Counted from the stretch's first letter, positions 49,641 to 61,830 are shown. The stretch is 64,000 nucleotides of DNA from Symbiodinium natans (GCA_905221605.1 CAJNDS010002093.1:511295-575294), one strand, 5' to 3'. The notes: a model not told the origin generated them from the letters alone. Made by a program: numbers and translations.

Positions 49641-52325
49641 GGTTGAGGGTTTAGGGGTTTAGGGTTTTAGGGTTTAGGGTTTGGGGTTGAGGGGTTTAGG
49701 GTTTATGGGCAGTAAGAATCATCGCCAGAAGTTCAACTTCAATCAAATCTTAGTAACTTAGCCAGATATGAATCTTCAAGCTCTCACTTGAAGGCCGGAG
49801 AGCCCTAAACCCTAAACCCTAAACCCTAAACCCAAACCCAAAACCCTAAACCCTAAGCCCTAAGCCCTAAGCCCTAAGCCCTAAGCCCTAAGCCCTAGAC
49901 CCTAAATCGGAACCTGAACCCTGCCCCGAAACCCTGAATCCGCGCGAACGTTACACGCAAAGGGCGTGGGGTGGCAGAGGTGATGCAAGCAGATTCCTGA
50001 CCTGGTTGTAGGGTTTAGGGTTTGGGGCTTAGGGGCTTAGGGGTTTAGGGTGCAGGGTTTGGGAGGTTTTTTAAGTTTGGGGTTTAAGGTTGTCGGTCTT
50101 CGGCTGCAGGGTTTGGGAGGCTTGTTGAGTTTGGAGTTTAAGGACTTGGGGGGATCTTCAGTGGTCCCGGGTTAGGGGTTCAGGGTTTCGGGTTTAGGGT
50201 TCCGGGTTTAGGGTTTAGGGTTTAGGGTCAGTGGTTGTAGGGTTTAGGGTTTCATCTAGTCGATCCCGCTTCCCCACCGAGCGAACTACTACAGCCCCGG
50301 CCGCCGGAAAGCCCGCCACAATGCCATGTAGGTTTTAGGGGTTCGTGGCTGGTACAGTGAGAGTAGGGTTTAGGGTTTAGGGTTTAGGGTTTAGGGTTTA
50401 GGGTTTAGGGTTTAGGGTTTAGGGTTTAGGGACTAGGGTTTAGGGTTTAGGGCTGGAGGCACCGGCGAGGAAGCACATTCCGCAGGGGACGAGGAAGGCT
50501 GGGCTAAACTGCCGGCTCGAATACCTATGGGGTTTATGGGGTTTAGGGGGTCTACAGGGTTGATGGGGCTTTAGTTGCGGGGTCGAAGGGTTTAGGGTTT
50601 CTGGGTGTTTCAGGGGAGGGCTCTATACCACATCGGGTTTAGGGGCTTAGGGTTTAGGGTTGAGGGTTTAGGGTTTAGGTTTAGGGTTTAGGGTTTAGGG
50701 TTTAGGGTTTGTGGTTTAGGGTTAGGGTTGACCTTTAAAGGTCCATGAGTAGCAACAAGCAGGCTTCGATGCAGGGCAACTCGTACTTTCGCCTTGGCTG
50801 CTGTACAAAGCCGTATTTGGGGCTTTAGGGTTTAGGGTTTAAGGGTTCAGGGTTTAGGGTTTTAGGGTTTTAGGGTTTCAGGTCTTTGGCATCTGTACAT
50901 AAGGAGTGTGCCGTGTCGCATCTATCGCAAATCAGGGGTTCCACCCACGTAGCCCCAACGACTGCTCCCGACGCCCGCCAGAGGGTTTAGGGCTTAGGTT
51001 TAGGGTTTAGGGTTGAGGTTTAGGTTTAGGTTTAGGGTTTAGGGTTTAGGAGCCTCCCCAAAAGGGATGCTGCTGTTGGAAGGTGGCTGCGAGCCTCATA
51101 CGCAAAGTAACTTCGTTTGCAAGTGACCTTTTGTATGGTAGTGGTCACCCGTGCTTCCAGGGCTACCCAAGAACACCCTCAACCCTTGGCCAAGGCCCGA
51201 AACTGTCCTTAGGGTTTAGGGTTTTAGGTTTAGGCCGCTAAAGCTTTCGAAGTCTCTACAAGCACCAGAGCTCCAGAACCCCCCTCCCCCCCCCTCGAAA
51301 GAGCCCTCCGACCTGACTTGCAAGTTTATCGGAATCGCATTCCTTGGATTTCTTGCGCGCAAAACGAGCGGCCATTGTGGCAGAGTGAGCACAAGGGCAA
51401 ATCAGCCATACATACTTATTACAGAAACTGCGAGAAACTGCGTTGCCTATGGAACGTGTGTGATGTCGCAACTATACTGCAAGCCTCTTTTCCCGTAAAC
51501 CCTAAACCCTAAACCCTAAACCCTAAACCCCAAACCCTAAACCCTAAACCTTAGACCCAAAAAACCCCAAGACCCCTAAAAAGCCCTCCACGACCAGGTG
51601 CCGCGGGGGAGGCGTCGGAGGAGCCGCCAGCCGAGGAGCCAGTAGCCCGGGCCCGAGGACCGGGAATTTGGGGGTTTGAGGGTTGAGGGTTTAGGGTTTA
51701 GGGTTTAGGGTTTAGGGTTTAGGGTTTGGGGCTTTCAGGTTTTAGGGTTGAGGGTTCTTGTTCCAGTGCCTTCTGCCCCGGCATGGTCATGCATAGCTCA
51801 ACCGAGAACCCTAAACCCTAAACCCTAAACCCTAAACCCAAAACCCCAAACTCTAAACTCTAAACCCTGAACTCTGAGCCCTGAACCCTAAACCCTAAAC
51901 CCTAAACAAGCGCTGCAGCATGACTTCATAGACAGGCGGCCTGCCGCACCCGCATTGGCAGCGCATCCGAAGCTCCTGAGCCCCTAAGCTCCTGAGCCCA
52001 AGCGCCAAAGCCCGAAAGGGGGTACGATGATGCACTCAGGGCCCCGGGCCGTTTTAAGCCCAAAACCCTGAACCCTAACCCTAAACCCTAAGCCCTAAGC
52101 CCTAAACCCTCAGCCCTAAGCCCTGAGCTGAGCCCTAAACCCTAAACCCAAAACCCCAACCCCTAAACTCTAAACCCTGAACTCTGAACCCTGAACCCTG
52201 AACCCTAAACCCTAAACCCTAACCCCTAAACCCCGAACCCTAACCCCTAACCCTAAACCCTAACCCTAAACCCTACACCCTGAACCCTGAACAGTGAACC
52301 CTACACCCTGAACCCCACACCTCAA
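49641..52325. other. Telomere mosaic with weak exon-like blocks
   Basis: Blocks at 50275-50330, 50455-50520 and 51601-51660 (the last reads AAGEASEEPPAEEPVARARG after GACCAG) are GC-rich and lie between CCCTAAA and TTTAGGG tracts, or between TTTAGGG tracts. None could be assigned to a family. Confidence 0.35.
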
Positions 52326-52413
52326 ATCTCAAACTTCGGCCTTGATGCAGAGGTAGATGTTAGCGAAGTCTACGTGGGAGAGGTCGACGAGGCACCCGGA
52401 GAAGGGCTGTCCA
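52326..52413 (-). other. Exon-like block on the minus strand
   Basis: Reads FGQPFSGCLVDLSHVDFANI then YLCIKAEV and a TGA, open and well composed on the minus strand only. It directly abuts the MITE-5 copy at 52416. No family recognised. Confidence 0.35.
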
Positions 52414-52415
52414 AA

Positions 52416-52518
52416 TGTGGTGTCCGAAATCGGGGTACCTTACTGGGCCCTTTCTATAGGGGAATCCTACTATTTTGGGTCTAGTATAGGGCGCCCTTAA
52501 TTTCGTAAACCTCTGTGT
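52416..52518. mobile_element. MITE-5 copy, 103 bp
   Basis: GTGGTGTCCGAAATCGGGGT on the left, CTTAATTTCGTAAACCTCTG on the right. The interior AATCCTACTATTTTGGGTCT is the reverse complement of that of the copy at 36801. Confidence 0.8.
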
Positions 52519-52953
52519 AGGGTTTTCGATCAGCTTTTGGGGTCTTGGTGTTGGTTTTTTTCACGTAGAGGTTTCTGATCTCTGGCCTTAGGTCTATGCA
52601 AACAGAAACACGGAGTTGGGAGAGAGGCTGGGGAGGGGGGGGGCTGAAGGGTTCGTTTGGGTTCCCGGATGTAGGATAGAGGGCTTTAGGGTTTAGGGCT
52701 TTAAGCTTAGGGTTTAGGGTTTAGGGCTAAGAGGGGGGATACAAAGCACCTCATTCAGCATCTCCCCCTTTCTGAACGACTGAGATTAGGGGCTTGGGGC
52801 TTAGGTCCTCGAGCTGGAGTGACCAAGATGAGACGGGTTTAGGGTTTAGGGTTTAGGGTTTAGGGTTCAGGGTTTAGGGTTTAGGGTTTAGGGTTTAGGG
52901 TTTAGGGTCATTCCCCGAGTCTCCTTCGAACCCTACACCCTGAACCCAAAGCT

Positions 52954-53051
52954 TGGGATGTTTATACTAACAGTCCTTAATGGGGATTACAGTCCCCCCC
53001 CCCCCCCCCCCCCCCCCCAATATAATCCCTATAATACGGGGGAACACCCCA
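52954..53051. mobile_element. MITE-1 copy with C25 inside
   Basis: TGGGATGTTTATACTAACAG then TCCTTAATGGGGATTA on the left, ATAATCCCTATAATACGGGG and AACACCCCA on the right. The centre has become a run of 25 C (52994-53018). Confidence 0.78.
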
Positions 53052-53185
53052 ACCCTAAACCCAAAACCCAAAACCCTAAACCCTAAACCCTAAACCCTAA
53101 ACCCTAAACCCTAAACCCTAAACCCTAAACCCTAAACTCAACGCTGAACCCTCAAGCCCCGAACCCCTGCCGAGCCTGCGTCCAG

Positions 53186-53287
53186 GAAAAAGAGACGAAG
53201 AAGTACTCGCCAGGGCCTCAGACGGCGTTGAGCTCCGAGTTTTTCCTTGCAATCTTCGCAAGGCCAAGGGGCTCGGCGAGTCCATTG
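53186..53287 (+). CDS. Probable exon, hypothetical
   Basis: After GCGTCCAG it reads EKETKKYSPGPQTALSSEFF then LAIFARPRGSASPL, open for 34 codons, flanked by CCCTAAA on the left and TTTAGGG on the right, like the glucosidase exons. Family not recognised. Confidence 0.4.
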
Positions 53288-53569
53288 TTTAGGGTTTAGG
53301 GTTTCGGGTTTGGGGTTTAGGGTTTAGGGTTTCGGGTTTAGGGTTTAGGGTTTCGGGTTTGCGGTTAAGGGAGGGGCTAGGGCTTTAGCAGTTTTGGGCC
53401 CGTTGGTGGCCTGCCTGAGCCGTTGGGCCTTGAGTAGTTAGGCTACGGGGATGGAGGACTGTAAACCCTAAACCCTAAACCCTAAACCCTAAACCCTAAA
53501 CTCTAAACCCTAGACCCTAGACCCTAAGCCCTAAACCCTAAGCCCTAAACACTAAACACTAACCTTAGA

Positions 53570-53668
53570 AGTGCGTGGAACCTGAGGCGTTCCAAGACCC
53601 TCAACAGGGACGCCACGCAGATGCTCTCTCGCCGGGGGCCTACTTGCGATACTCCAAAGCGCACCCTA
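53570..53668 (+). other. Exon-like block
   Basis: Reads SAWNLRRSKTLNRDATQMLS then RRGPTCDTPKRT on the + strand. Open, GC-rich, no clear splice sites. Confidence 0.3.
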
Positions 53669-53876
53669 AACCCTAAACTCTAAACCTTAAACCCTACACC
53701 CTAAACCCTAAACCCTACACCCTAAACCCTAAATAAACCCTAGCCCAAAACCCTAGACCCTGAACCCCAAAAGCCCTGAGTCCCAAATCCTAGACCCTGA
53801 CTTTTTGCGGTTTCGGCAAGCATCCTACACACCCGATTGATTCCCTTCATCCTCTCGTGGTTTGTTGCTGTTTATG

Positions 53877-53979
53877 TGGGTGGTTGTCAAAATTGTGATC
53901 CCTTTTGGGGTACCCTAAATATTAGGTGCCGTATTACAATAGGGATCCAAAAAGGAACCATAATTTTGACAACCACCCA
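53877..53979. mobile_element. MITE-2 copy, 103 bp
   Basis: TGGGTGGTTGTCAAAATTGT on the left, ATAATTTTGACAACCACCCA on the right. The interior CTAAATATTAGGTGCCGTAT is the reverse complement of the copy at 8344-8446. Confidence 0.87.
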
Positions 53980-54739
53980 AATAGGGTTTAGGGACCCCCA
54001 AGCCCTAAACCCTAACCCTTATGCGGCTCCGGGCTTGGGGCAGAGAGGCTGCAAGTTTACAGCGCCGAGACCAAAGTCCCAAGGCATACACCTCGCACGG
54101 CCCCGGATCCCAAACGAAATCCTCGAGCCTAAGCCCCAAAAACCCTAAAGCCTAAACCCCGAAAACCATAAAACCCGAAGGCCCAAATTCCTGAACTTCC
54201 ATAGGCCCTGAGCGCGAATGCCCAGCATTCCGCTGCGTCAGGCATTCAACGTGTACGTGTGTGGGGTTTACCGTTTACTTTAAAACTTAAGGCCCCTACG
54301 CTCTAAACCCTAGATTACACCAGGGCCTAAGGTGTTGCCACATAGCGGATCCTTGAACGTTAAACTGACAACCCCTCACCCAAACCTTAACCCCTAAACC
54401 CTAAACAATCCCCAAACCAATCCTAAACCCTAAACCCGAAACCCTAAACCCCAAACCCTAAACCCAAAACCCTAAACCCCAAACCCTAAACCCAAAACCC
54501 TAAACCCGAAACCCTAAACCCCAAACCCTAAATCCAAACCCCAAACCCCAAACCCCACACCCCAAACCCACACCGCGATGCGCCGCTGAGGTGAAGTTCT
54601 GACGCTCACCGTGGGGGCTCCCAAGATTACCCTAAACCACAATCTCTAGACCCTAAACCCTAAACCCTAAACCCTCAACCCTCAACCCTGAACCCTCAAC
54701 CCTCAACCCTCAACCCTAAGCCCTGAGCCCTAAGCCCTA

Positions 54740-56310
54740 AGCCCTAACCCTCAGGATTTGCAGGTGAAAGTAAAGCTTGTGTATTGTGATGGTCGGTAAA
54801 GCAGCGCAAAGTGGCCACAAAACACGAAACACCCTCGTGGAAACGCGGACTTCCCGCGCGACCAAGGGCAATTAAGATACAACGCTTCTTCTTTGAAATG
54901 ATAAAACCAAAAGACAAGACACAGGAATAATAACATTATTATTGGGATGTTCTCAAAATTTGATTCGTAATGTTGGTGTGATGAGGCCGTGCAGGCCGGA
55001 TCGCCAGATTTTGTGGCCGCCCCATGCGCCCAGGCCGCTGTGATGGGTGACGATATGCGCAGCACCGGTCACCTGTTGTCTGCAGCGAAAGGCTGCAGAA
55101 CAGATGGCAGGCATGAATTGTCCACTTCGGGTGGAATCTGGAGTTGTGCGGCCCAGTGACACGGAGGCCAAACCCTAAACCCTACACCCTCAACTCCAAA
55201 CCCCAAACCACAAATCCTAAACCCTACCCCCTAAACTACCTCAAACCCTAAACCCTAAATCTCAACCCGAAAGTTTGGAGGTTGAGCCTGCAGAAGGGGC
55301 TCCAGGGCATGGGGTTTGGCAATAAGTTTAGGGTTTAGGGTTAAGGGTTAAGGGTTTAGGGTTGAAACCATGGGCCCTTAGTATGGTCCCTTACCTTGTT
55401 TCTAGGGATCCGATGTATGAACCCTTTTTGTGCAGAGTGTATATAGGGGTTAGTAATATCACAAGGGACCCAAACCAAGAAGCCCATACTTGGAACCTTA
55501 GACAATACGGCTTTGGGCTCCGGAGTTTTGAAATACAGGGGGCGGTAGGGTTTGGCGTTTCAGGGATGAGGACCCCAAACCCCAAATCCTAAACCCTAAA
55601 TCCCAAACGCCAAACCCTAGCTGGCCCGAGCCTCTAATGCTGGCGCTATGCGACCCGCCTCGGCCTGCAGCTCCAGGAGGGGGGGCTCGACATTTGGATT
55701 CCCTAACATGAAGAGTTTTGGGGCCCAGTGGTTCCAGGCTTTGGGGTTTGTATTTCTGGACATGTTTGATGTATCTCCTTGTGAGGAGGGGTGAGTGATT
55801 TTTTTGGCCTTTGGTACGTGTACTGTGTCAACTCCAAAAATCACGAGTAGTGAGGGTGGTTGGGGGAAAAAGGGGAAGGGGGGGGGCTTGGGGGTGGGCG
55901 GTCAAAGTGAGGGGAAGGGCAGCAGGGCGGGGGGTGGCTGGAGAGAGTGTTTTGGTGTCTGTACAGCGGGACGAAACCGTCCGCTTCCGATCGCCTAGCG
56001 GGGTACCCATTGCAGGCAAGACAAAGGGACCGACGTGTGGCTTTGGCCTTGGGGGGGTGCCTGTCTGACAAATTAGACGCTTACGGCTCGAGGCCTCGGC
56101 GGATGCCAAGCTTCAACCAAGTTAGACGCCCACCACATTCAAGACCGGTGCCAAAAACACAAAACCCTCGTGCCTACTCTTTGGGATGGACGGGTTCAGG
56201 GTTCAGATTCGGGCCTCAATGGTCAGTGGATACAGCCTTTAAGCCTTTAGGGTCAGTAAGCCCTCAGAAGCCCTGTAAGCTTAAAACTAAAGGTTCACGT
56301 CTCTACTAGG
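54740..56310. other. Telomere-poor stretches, no gene assigned
   Basis: 54750-55170 has a 72-codon minus frame (MASVSLGRTTPDSTRSGQF at its start) without recognisable motif. 55620-56310 is unique, GC- and G-run-rich, with several overlapping frames and none preferred. Confidence 0.35.
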
Positions 56311-56697
56311 GTTTTCAGGGTTTCAGGACGGGCCTGAGGGGTGCTGGGACTCGGTCTCTATCCCCCCCGTCCCCAACCCTCCCGTACCCCACAACCCTCC
56401 CTGAATTCCTGCGCCCCTAGACCCCAAGCCCGAATCCCTGAACCCTACAGTTCCAAGGCCGAAATCCCCCAAAAAACTACGTAAACCCTAAACCCTAAAG
56501 CCTAAACCCCAAGCCTAAACCTTAACCCCTAAAGCCAAAAGCCAAAAGCCTAAAGCCTAAAGCCTAAACCCTAAACCCTAAAACCCCGAAAGCCTAAACC
56601 CTAAACCCTAAACCCTAACCCCTAACCCCTAACCCCTAAACCCTAAACCCCAAGCCGTAAACCCTCCTAAGCCGAAACCCTAAACCCGAAACACCAG

Positions 56698-56768
56698 AGA
56701 CATGCAAGGTCGGTGCGATGATCGACTGCTCACTGGACCGGATGTGCCTCTACTTCATGAAGCGACTC
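56698..56768 (+). CDS. Probable exon, hypothetical, Cys/Met-rich
   Basis: After AACACCAG it reads TCKVGAMIDCSLDRMCLYFM then KRL, with a GC donor (GCGGAT). C-rich tracts on the left, TTTAGGG on the right. Family not recognised. Confidence 0.4.
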
Positions 56769-57059
56769 GGCGGATTTAGGGTTAAGGGTTTAGGGTTTAG
56801 GGTTTCGGTTTACGGTTTAGGGTTTAAGGATTAGGGGTTTGCGTCTTGACGTGGGAGTTGGTCGGTGCAGCACGAGAGACTCTCCCGTAGCTCAGGGGTT
56901 TCAGCCAGCCACTCCACTCTGAACCCCGAAGCCCTCTCAACCCCGAAGCCCGAAACCGACCCTAAAGCCTAGCCCTGAACCCTCCTAGCCTGAATCCGAT
57001 GTAGCTACCCATACCCATGAAGCTTTAAGCCACTGGACCCTAAACCCTCAACCAAAGAA

Positions 57060-57660
57060 ACCTCAAAACGCCCTAAACCCTAAACCCTAAACCCTAAACC
57101 CTAAACCCTAAACCCTAGACCCTAAACCCTAAACCCTAAACCCCTAACCCCTAAACCCCAAACCCCAAGCCCTAAACCCTAAACACCCTAAACCCTAAAC
57201 CCTCAAACCCCGAGCACTCGGCGCTTTTGCAACGTGTTTTCACCAAGCTCTGCGCTGAGCAGCTCAGGCACATCGGTGGGCCCTGCACTCAACCTGGGTT
57301 TAGGGTTTAGGGTTTAGGGTTTAGGCTGCGCAAGAACCTGTGAGTTTAGGGCTTCCGGGGCTTTAGGGGTTTAGGGGCTTTAGGGTTTTGGGGTTTTAGG
57401 GTTTTCGGGTTTTAGGGATTTAGGGCTTTAGAGGCTTTAGGGGCTTGGGGTTCTAGGGGCTTATGGATTTCGGATTTAGGGTTTACGGATTGAGGGCTTC
57501 GGGTTTAGAATTTTAGGGTTAAGGGTTGAGGGTTTAGTTCGGTTTCTGGGTTTAGGGTTTAGTGTTTAGGGTCTAGGGTTTAGGGTTTAGAGTTTGGGGA
57601 ATTCAGGGGAGTTTGGTTGTTTTGGGTTCGGAGTTTAGTTTGTTTAGGGTTTAGCTGCTA
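57060..57660. repeat. Telomere-type tracts in both orientations
   Basis: CCCTAAA arrays 57071-57215, a 90-bp unique block, then TTTAGGG and TTTAGGGG variants to 57660. No exon recognised in the unique block. Confidence 0.7.
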
Positions 57661-58002
57661 GGGGGTTTAGCGGTTTTGTTGTTTAGGGACTTACTTGCTG
57701 AGGGGTTTTGTTGTTTCAGGAGCTTACGGGGTTTACGGGCTTACGGTGTCGGTGCCTGAGTTGGAATTTACCCCAAACTCAACCTCAAGCCCTATCCCTA
57801 GCACTTTAGAGTTTAGGGTTTCAGGTTTAGGGCTTCGGGTTGAAAGTTTAGGTTTTCTCAAACCTCACACCCTTAAGAACGACCGATGCGATTTACATCT
57901 CCAGCGTGGCAACGAAACTCGCCCGTGGGAAAAAGAATACATGGGACACCACAGTGTCTTGGCAGAATGAGCCTCTAAACTCTAAACCCGAAACCTTTGA
58001 AG

Positions 58003-58078
58003 ACGCAAGGGCCGTGAGCCCGGCGACCATCCAGAGGGAGGTGACTTTCGGTACCGTCGAGGGCGGGGGCCCAGGAGG
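58003..58078 (+). other. Exon-like block
   Basis: Reads ARAVSPATIQREVTFGTVEG then GGPGG, GC-rich, followed by TTTAGGG tracts. Family not recognised. Confidence 0.3.
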
Positions 58079-58477
58079 GTTCAGGGTTCAGGGTTTAGGG
58101 CTTGGGGTTTAGAGTTTAGGGTTTGGGGTTTAGGGTTTAGGATTTAGGGTGTAGTGTTTAGGGACTTTAGGGGTTAGGATTTTAGGAGGTTAGGGTTTCG
58201 AGTTTCGGTTGCACAGAAACAACAAGGTGAGGTTCTTTTTTGGTCTCTCTTGTCCTTCAGGTACCCCAAACGAACCACAGGTTGGAGAAGTGACCTGTCA
58301 TACCGTGTTACGGGGGCATTTTCGAGGTTGGTGTAGGGGTTTAGGGGCTTAGGGTTTAGGGTTGAGGGTTTAGGGTTCAGAGGTTAAGGCTAGTGGTTTG
58401 CGCGCTTAGGAGGTGGTGCTGTAAACCCATGGACGCAAACCTCCCGAAGCCCCTTGATCCGTCCAAGCCCTAAACCT

Positions 58478-58582
58478 TGGGATGTTCCCCTTAAAATAAC
58501 AGTCCTTAATAGGTATTATAGTACCCCCTATCATAATCCCTATTCTAGAAGGACTGCTAGTATAAGGGGGAATATATCTCAG
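58478..58582. mobile_element. MITE-1 copy
   Basis: TGGGATGTTCCCCTTAAAAT on the left, AGTATAAGGGGGAATATATC on the right, CAGTCCTTAATAGG as inner arm. Confidence 0.8.
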
Positions 58583-59130
58583 CCTAAACCCCAAACCCTC
58601 AACCCTCACTCAACCGCCAAAACACGCTCTCAACCCAAGATCTCACCAACCCAGGATCAGAACTCCCCCCTTGAACAAACCTCCGATCTTTAGGGTAGGT
58701 TGTGCGGAGGCGCTCCCGTTGAAATTGAACCCTGAGCCCTAAATCACACCCTCAACCCTAAACCCGAAACCCTAACCCCTAAACCCTCAACCCGAAACCC
58801 TAAACCCTAAACCCTAAACCCTAAACCCGTTTTAGGCTTTTGCGTGTTGGGTTTTCGGGCTTCCTCCAAAACCCGCGAGTTGACCTGGACCCTCAACCCT
58901 AAACCCTAAACCCTAAACCCTAAACCCTAAACCCTAAACCCTAAACCCTATACCCTATACCCTCAACCCCCTACCCACCCTTCTGAGAATCCGAGGATGC
59001 ATGCCTCTCGAAGACCCCGAAGCCCCTAAACCCTAAACCCTAAGGCCCTAGACCCTAAACCCTAGACCCTAAACCCTAACCCCTGAACCCCTAAACCCCT
59101 AGACCCTCAACATGTCCCCAAGAATCCGAG

Positions 59131-59201
59131 GCACCTTCCTCCGTGACTTAGAGGTCATGATGCGCGAGATCTACATCCCAGCCCTGAGCAAGGGACGCTT
59201 G
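59131..59201 (+). CDS. Probable exon, hypothetical
   Basis: After AATCCGAG it reads TFLRDLEVMMREIYIPALSK then GRL, with a GC donor (GCCTGC). The helix FLRDLEVMMREIYIPAL vaguely recalls dynein heavy chain tail sequences, but I would not assign it on this alone. Confidence 0.4.
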
Positions 59202-59299
59202 GCCTGCGGGTTCGGGCTTTCGAGGGCCTGGGAGTTCCAGCACCCTAAAACCCTAAACGCATCAATCCCGAAGCCCTAAAGCTCAACCCGACCTCCTGA

Positions 59300-59470
59300 A
59301 GCCCCTTTTCCCTAAACCCCTAAACCCCTAAACCCCTAAACCCCTAAACCCCTAAAACCCTAAAACCCTAAAACCCTAAAACCCTAAAACCCTAAAACCC
59401 GAAAACCCTAACACCCTAAAACCCTAAAACCCTAAAACCCTAAACCCCTAAACCCCTAAACCCCTAAGGT
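59300..59470 (-). repeat. CCTAAACC / CCTAAAAC octamer arrays
   Basis: Blocks of CCCCTAAA and of CCCTAAAA units, another expansion of the telomere unit. A similar CCCTAAAA array lies at 24330-24425. Confidence 0.9.
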
Positions 59471-59739
59471 GCCCAAGCCCTGGCACTATCCCGAAATCCT
59501 AACCCGGAGCCCTGGAGCTCCTCAACCCTAAAGCCCTAAAGCCCCCAAAAGCTAAAACCCTAAACCCTAAACCCTAGACCCTAAACCCTAAACCCGAAAC
59601 CCTAAAACCCTAAAACCCTAAACCCAAATACCCTAAACCCTAAACCTTTAAGGTATCCCCAAATCCTAACCCTGGAGCCCTGGAGCTCCCAACCCTAAAG
59701 CCCTAAAGCCCCCCGAAAACTAGACCCTAAACCCTAAAC

Positions 59740-61830
59740 GGGCTTGGTGTTTTCCGGGGGAATTTTTTTTGCGCCCTGTCCCCCCCATGATGGAGGGTTC
59801 CACTTCGACCGGCGTGCGCGTCAGAGTGACATGAACATTGCAGCGACAAGGCTTCTACGAAGAAGGAGGAAGACAAGTGGCCGTCCTAGCCTAGCTGGAC
59901 AGCTGAGTGCTGGCAATGTCTTTAGCTGGAGGCAAGTCCGCAAGCCGAACCAAGCGCTGATGCCGTAGTAGTGAGCTGACTCTTATGCCTCCAATGAAAT
60001 TTGGAAATCTCTGAGGAAGAACATGGTCAGTGCTTCTTCGCTCAACTCTCAGTAGCGCTTCGTGTGTGAGTGTTCGTCTCGCAAAATTTTGCCAAGGTCT
60101 CTGGAGGCCTTGTTGTTGTGAAGCGCAAGGCAGACTCGCTTGGCCCTTGAAAACTTGAGAACAGTTCGCAACACATATTCCAAAATTAGAAATAAGGCCG
60201 GCAGAGAGCATTGTGCCTTACCAGTCCCAGGTGGCTGGTATGTTAAGGAAAACACGTAAACTGTTGCGTCGAAAAACTGGCACTGACTTTGCAGGACGTG
60301 GACGCGACGCGCCGCGTCTTCTTGGTGAAGTTTGGTGCCGTCAACTCTTATTGTCCGTCTAAGAAGATCAATAAGTGGTACGGTCACCAGAACTGCGGCG
60401 TCAAGGGTCACCGCGAAATGAAAGCCGAGTACGGCAAGATTTTCTTGCGCAAGCGGGACCACGCCGTCGCTGAAGGCGAGGTGTGGGCCTGCCAGTGCAG
60501 TTGGATGCCTCCTAAAGAGGCCTTAACCATTCAACAGTAGTCTGGCTAAACCAGGCTACTGGAGGGTGGATGAGACAGTGTACAAGGGCAAGGAGTGTTG
60601 AACGCTGCTCCGAGCACAACAAAGAAGCCAGTATGCACTTAGCAGAATGTGACTTTAGCAGCATAGGAATTCCACACCAGTCGAGATAAGTCGCTTGTTG
60701 TTTTTGCTCAAACATAGGAATTCACCGAATTGAAATTCACGAGGTCTGCTGCTTTCACTTTGGCCATAGGACTCCAGGATCACGTCTGTTGCTTTCACTT
60801 CGTTGTCGCTAGACGTCGCTGGGCCAGCGGTGCACTGGCAACAGCTTGAGGGCTAACGCGGCCGAAAGCGTGAGATGTTGTCCAATATTGGTTCCCTCGA
60901 GTCTACTATCAAGTTCATCAGGTCTGGAACGCACAAATTGCAGCCGAGTCCTTGCAATGATAAAGTCTCGCTGAGCCGCGCTGGCATCTCAGCTGGATCT
61001 CAGCTGAAACGCTCAAGCAGCATTTACTTGTGAAGAAGCACCAGAAGCATGGTCCCAAGTAGGCACGAGGCACATGTGCATTACAGGGAGAATGTTGTGC
61101 CCGGTGGTGAGTCCTGGAACGAAGTGGCTTTTTCGGGCGAGACGCTTGACGTCCAACCCAGCAGGTCTGTTTATTGCGACATTATGTGCTGTGTGCTGTT
61201 CCGTAAGAAATCATGCAGGGTTTAGCGTGCAGACCGTGCAGACAGACTGTGACACACTTGCATTGTGCTGAGGCTACAATCCAAGTCGTCGCTGGCGGCC
61301 ATGGAGACGACGCAGACGCTGTGGAGCGCGCAGGATCGAATAGGTGGCCCCTCCTGGCCTGTTTTTCATGCAGGAGCGGACATGGACTCTTATTCTGGGC
61401 AATGCAGCCACGCTAGCAAACTTCGGCTCTCTGTGTGCGCTGAACAAGCGTGCTCAACGCCTGCTATGCTCCCCCGGTGTGTGTGTGTGCCCTCTATTCT
61501 TCCAGGGGGTTTCGCATGTTGAATCCAGCAGCTGCCGTGTCCCTGCGGCGGCCACAGACAGGAGAGGGAAGGCATCTACCAACGACGGCCGTGCGAGTCT
61601 TCAGCGTGTGCCACGATAGCATCTCTGCGGGCAACCCGAATCCCTGGAACGAAGAGGCCAGGCAATGGCCAGGCAGTGGCACGGTCCAAAAAGAACCCCT
61701 CCCTCCATGGGCAGGGCGCGAACAACACCTCTCCCTTGGGCCCAAAGCGGACCGGCGAGGCCCAAAAAAACCCTTCCGCGGGAAGGGCATGAATGCATTC
61801 CGTTCGGGTCATATAAAACCTAGCCCACCC
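59740..61830. other. 2.1-kb telomere-free stretch with related ends
   Basis: The longest part of the right half without telomere-type repeats. Its left end has GCGCCCTGTCCC..ATGGAGGG on the + strand, and its right end has GCGCCCTGCCCATGGAGGG on the - strand, i.e. loosely inverted termini. A second related unit, CCCAAAAAAACCCTTCCG, follows at 61762-61790. It may be an insertion carrying a gene, or simply a normal exon region. Confidence 0.4.
60295..60540 (+). CDS. Probable terminal exon, 81 codons plus stop, hypothetical
   Basis: After CTGACTTTGCAG (pyrimidine-rich stretch and AG followed by G) the frame is open to TAG at 60538-60540. It reads DVDATRRVFLVKFGAVNSYC, then PSKKINKWYGHQNCGVKGHR, then contains GKIFLRKRDHAVAEGEVWAC and CSWMPPKEALTIQQ. 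Evenly composed, with several Cys, His and Trp, so probably a real protein segment. No ATG at the start, so a last exon is likelier than a complete gene. Family not recognised. Earlier exons could lie at 59770-60240, but I could not fix them. Confidence 0.5.
   Translation, partial: DVDATRRVFLVKFGAVNSYCPSKKINKWYGHQNCGVKGHREMKAEYGKIFLRKRDHAVAEGEVWACQCSWMPPKEALTIQQ

Noticed and set aside
54953-55171. 72-codon minus-strand ORF as a gene
   Set aside because: No motif, no repeat-flanked exon setting and competing frames; kept only as a note under the region.
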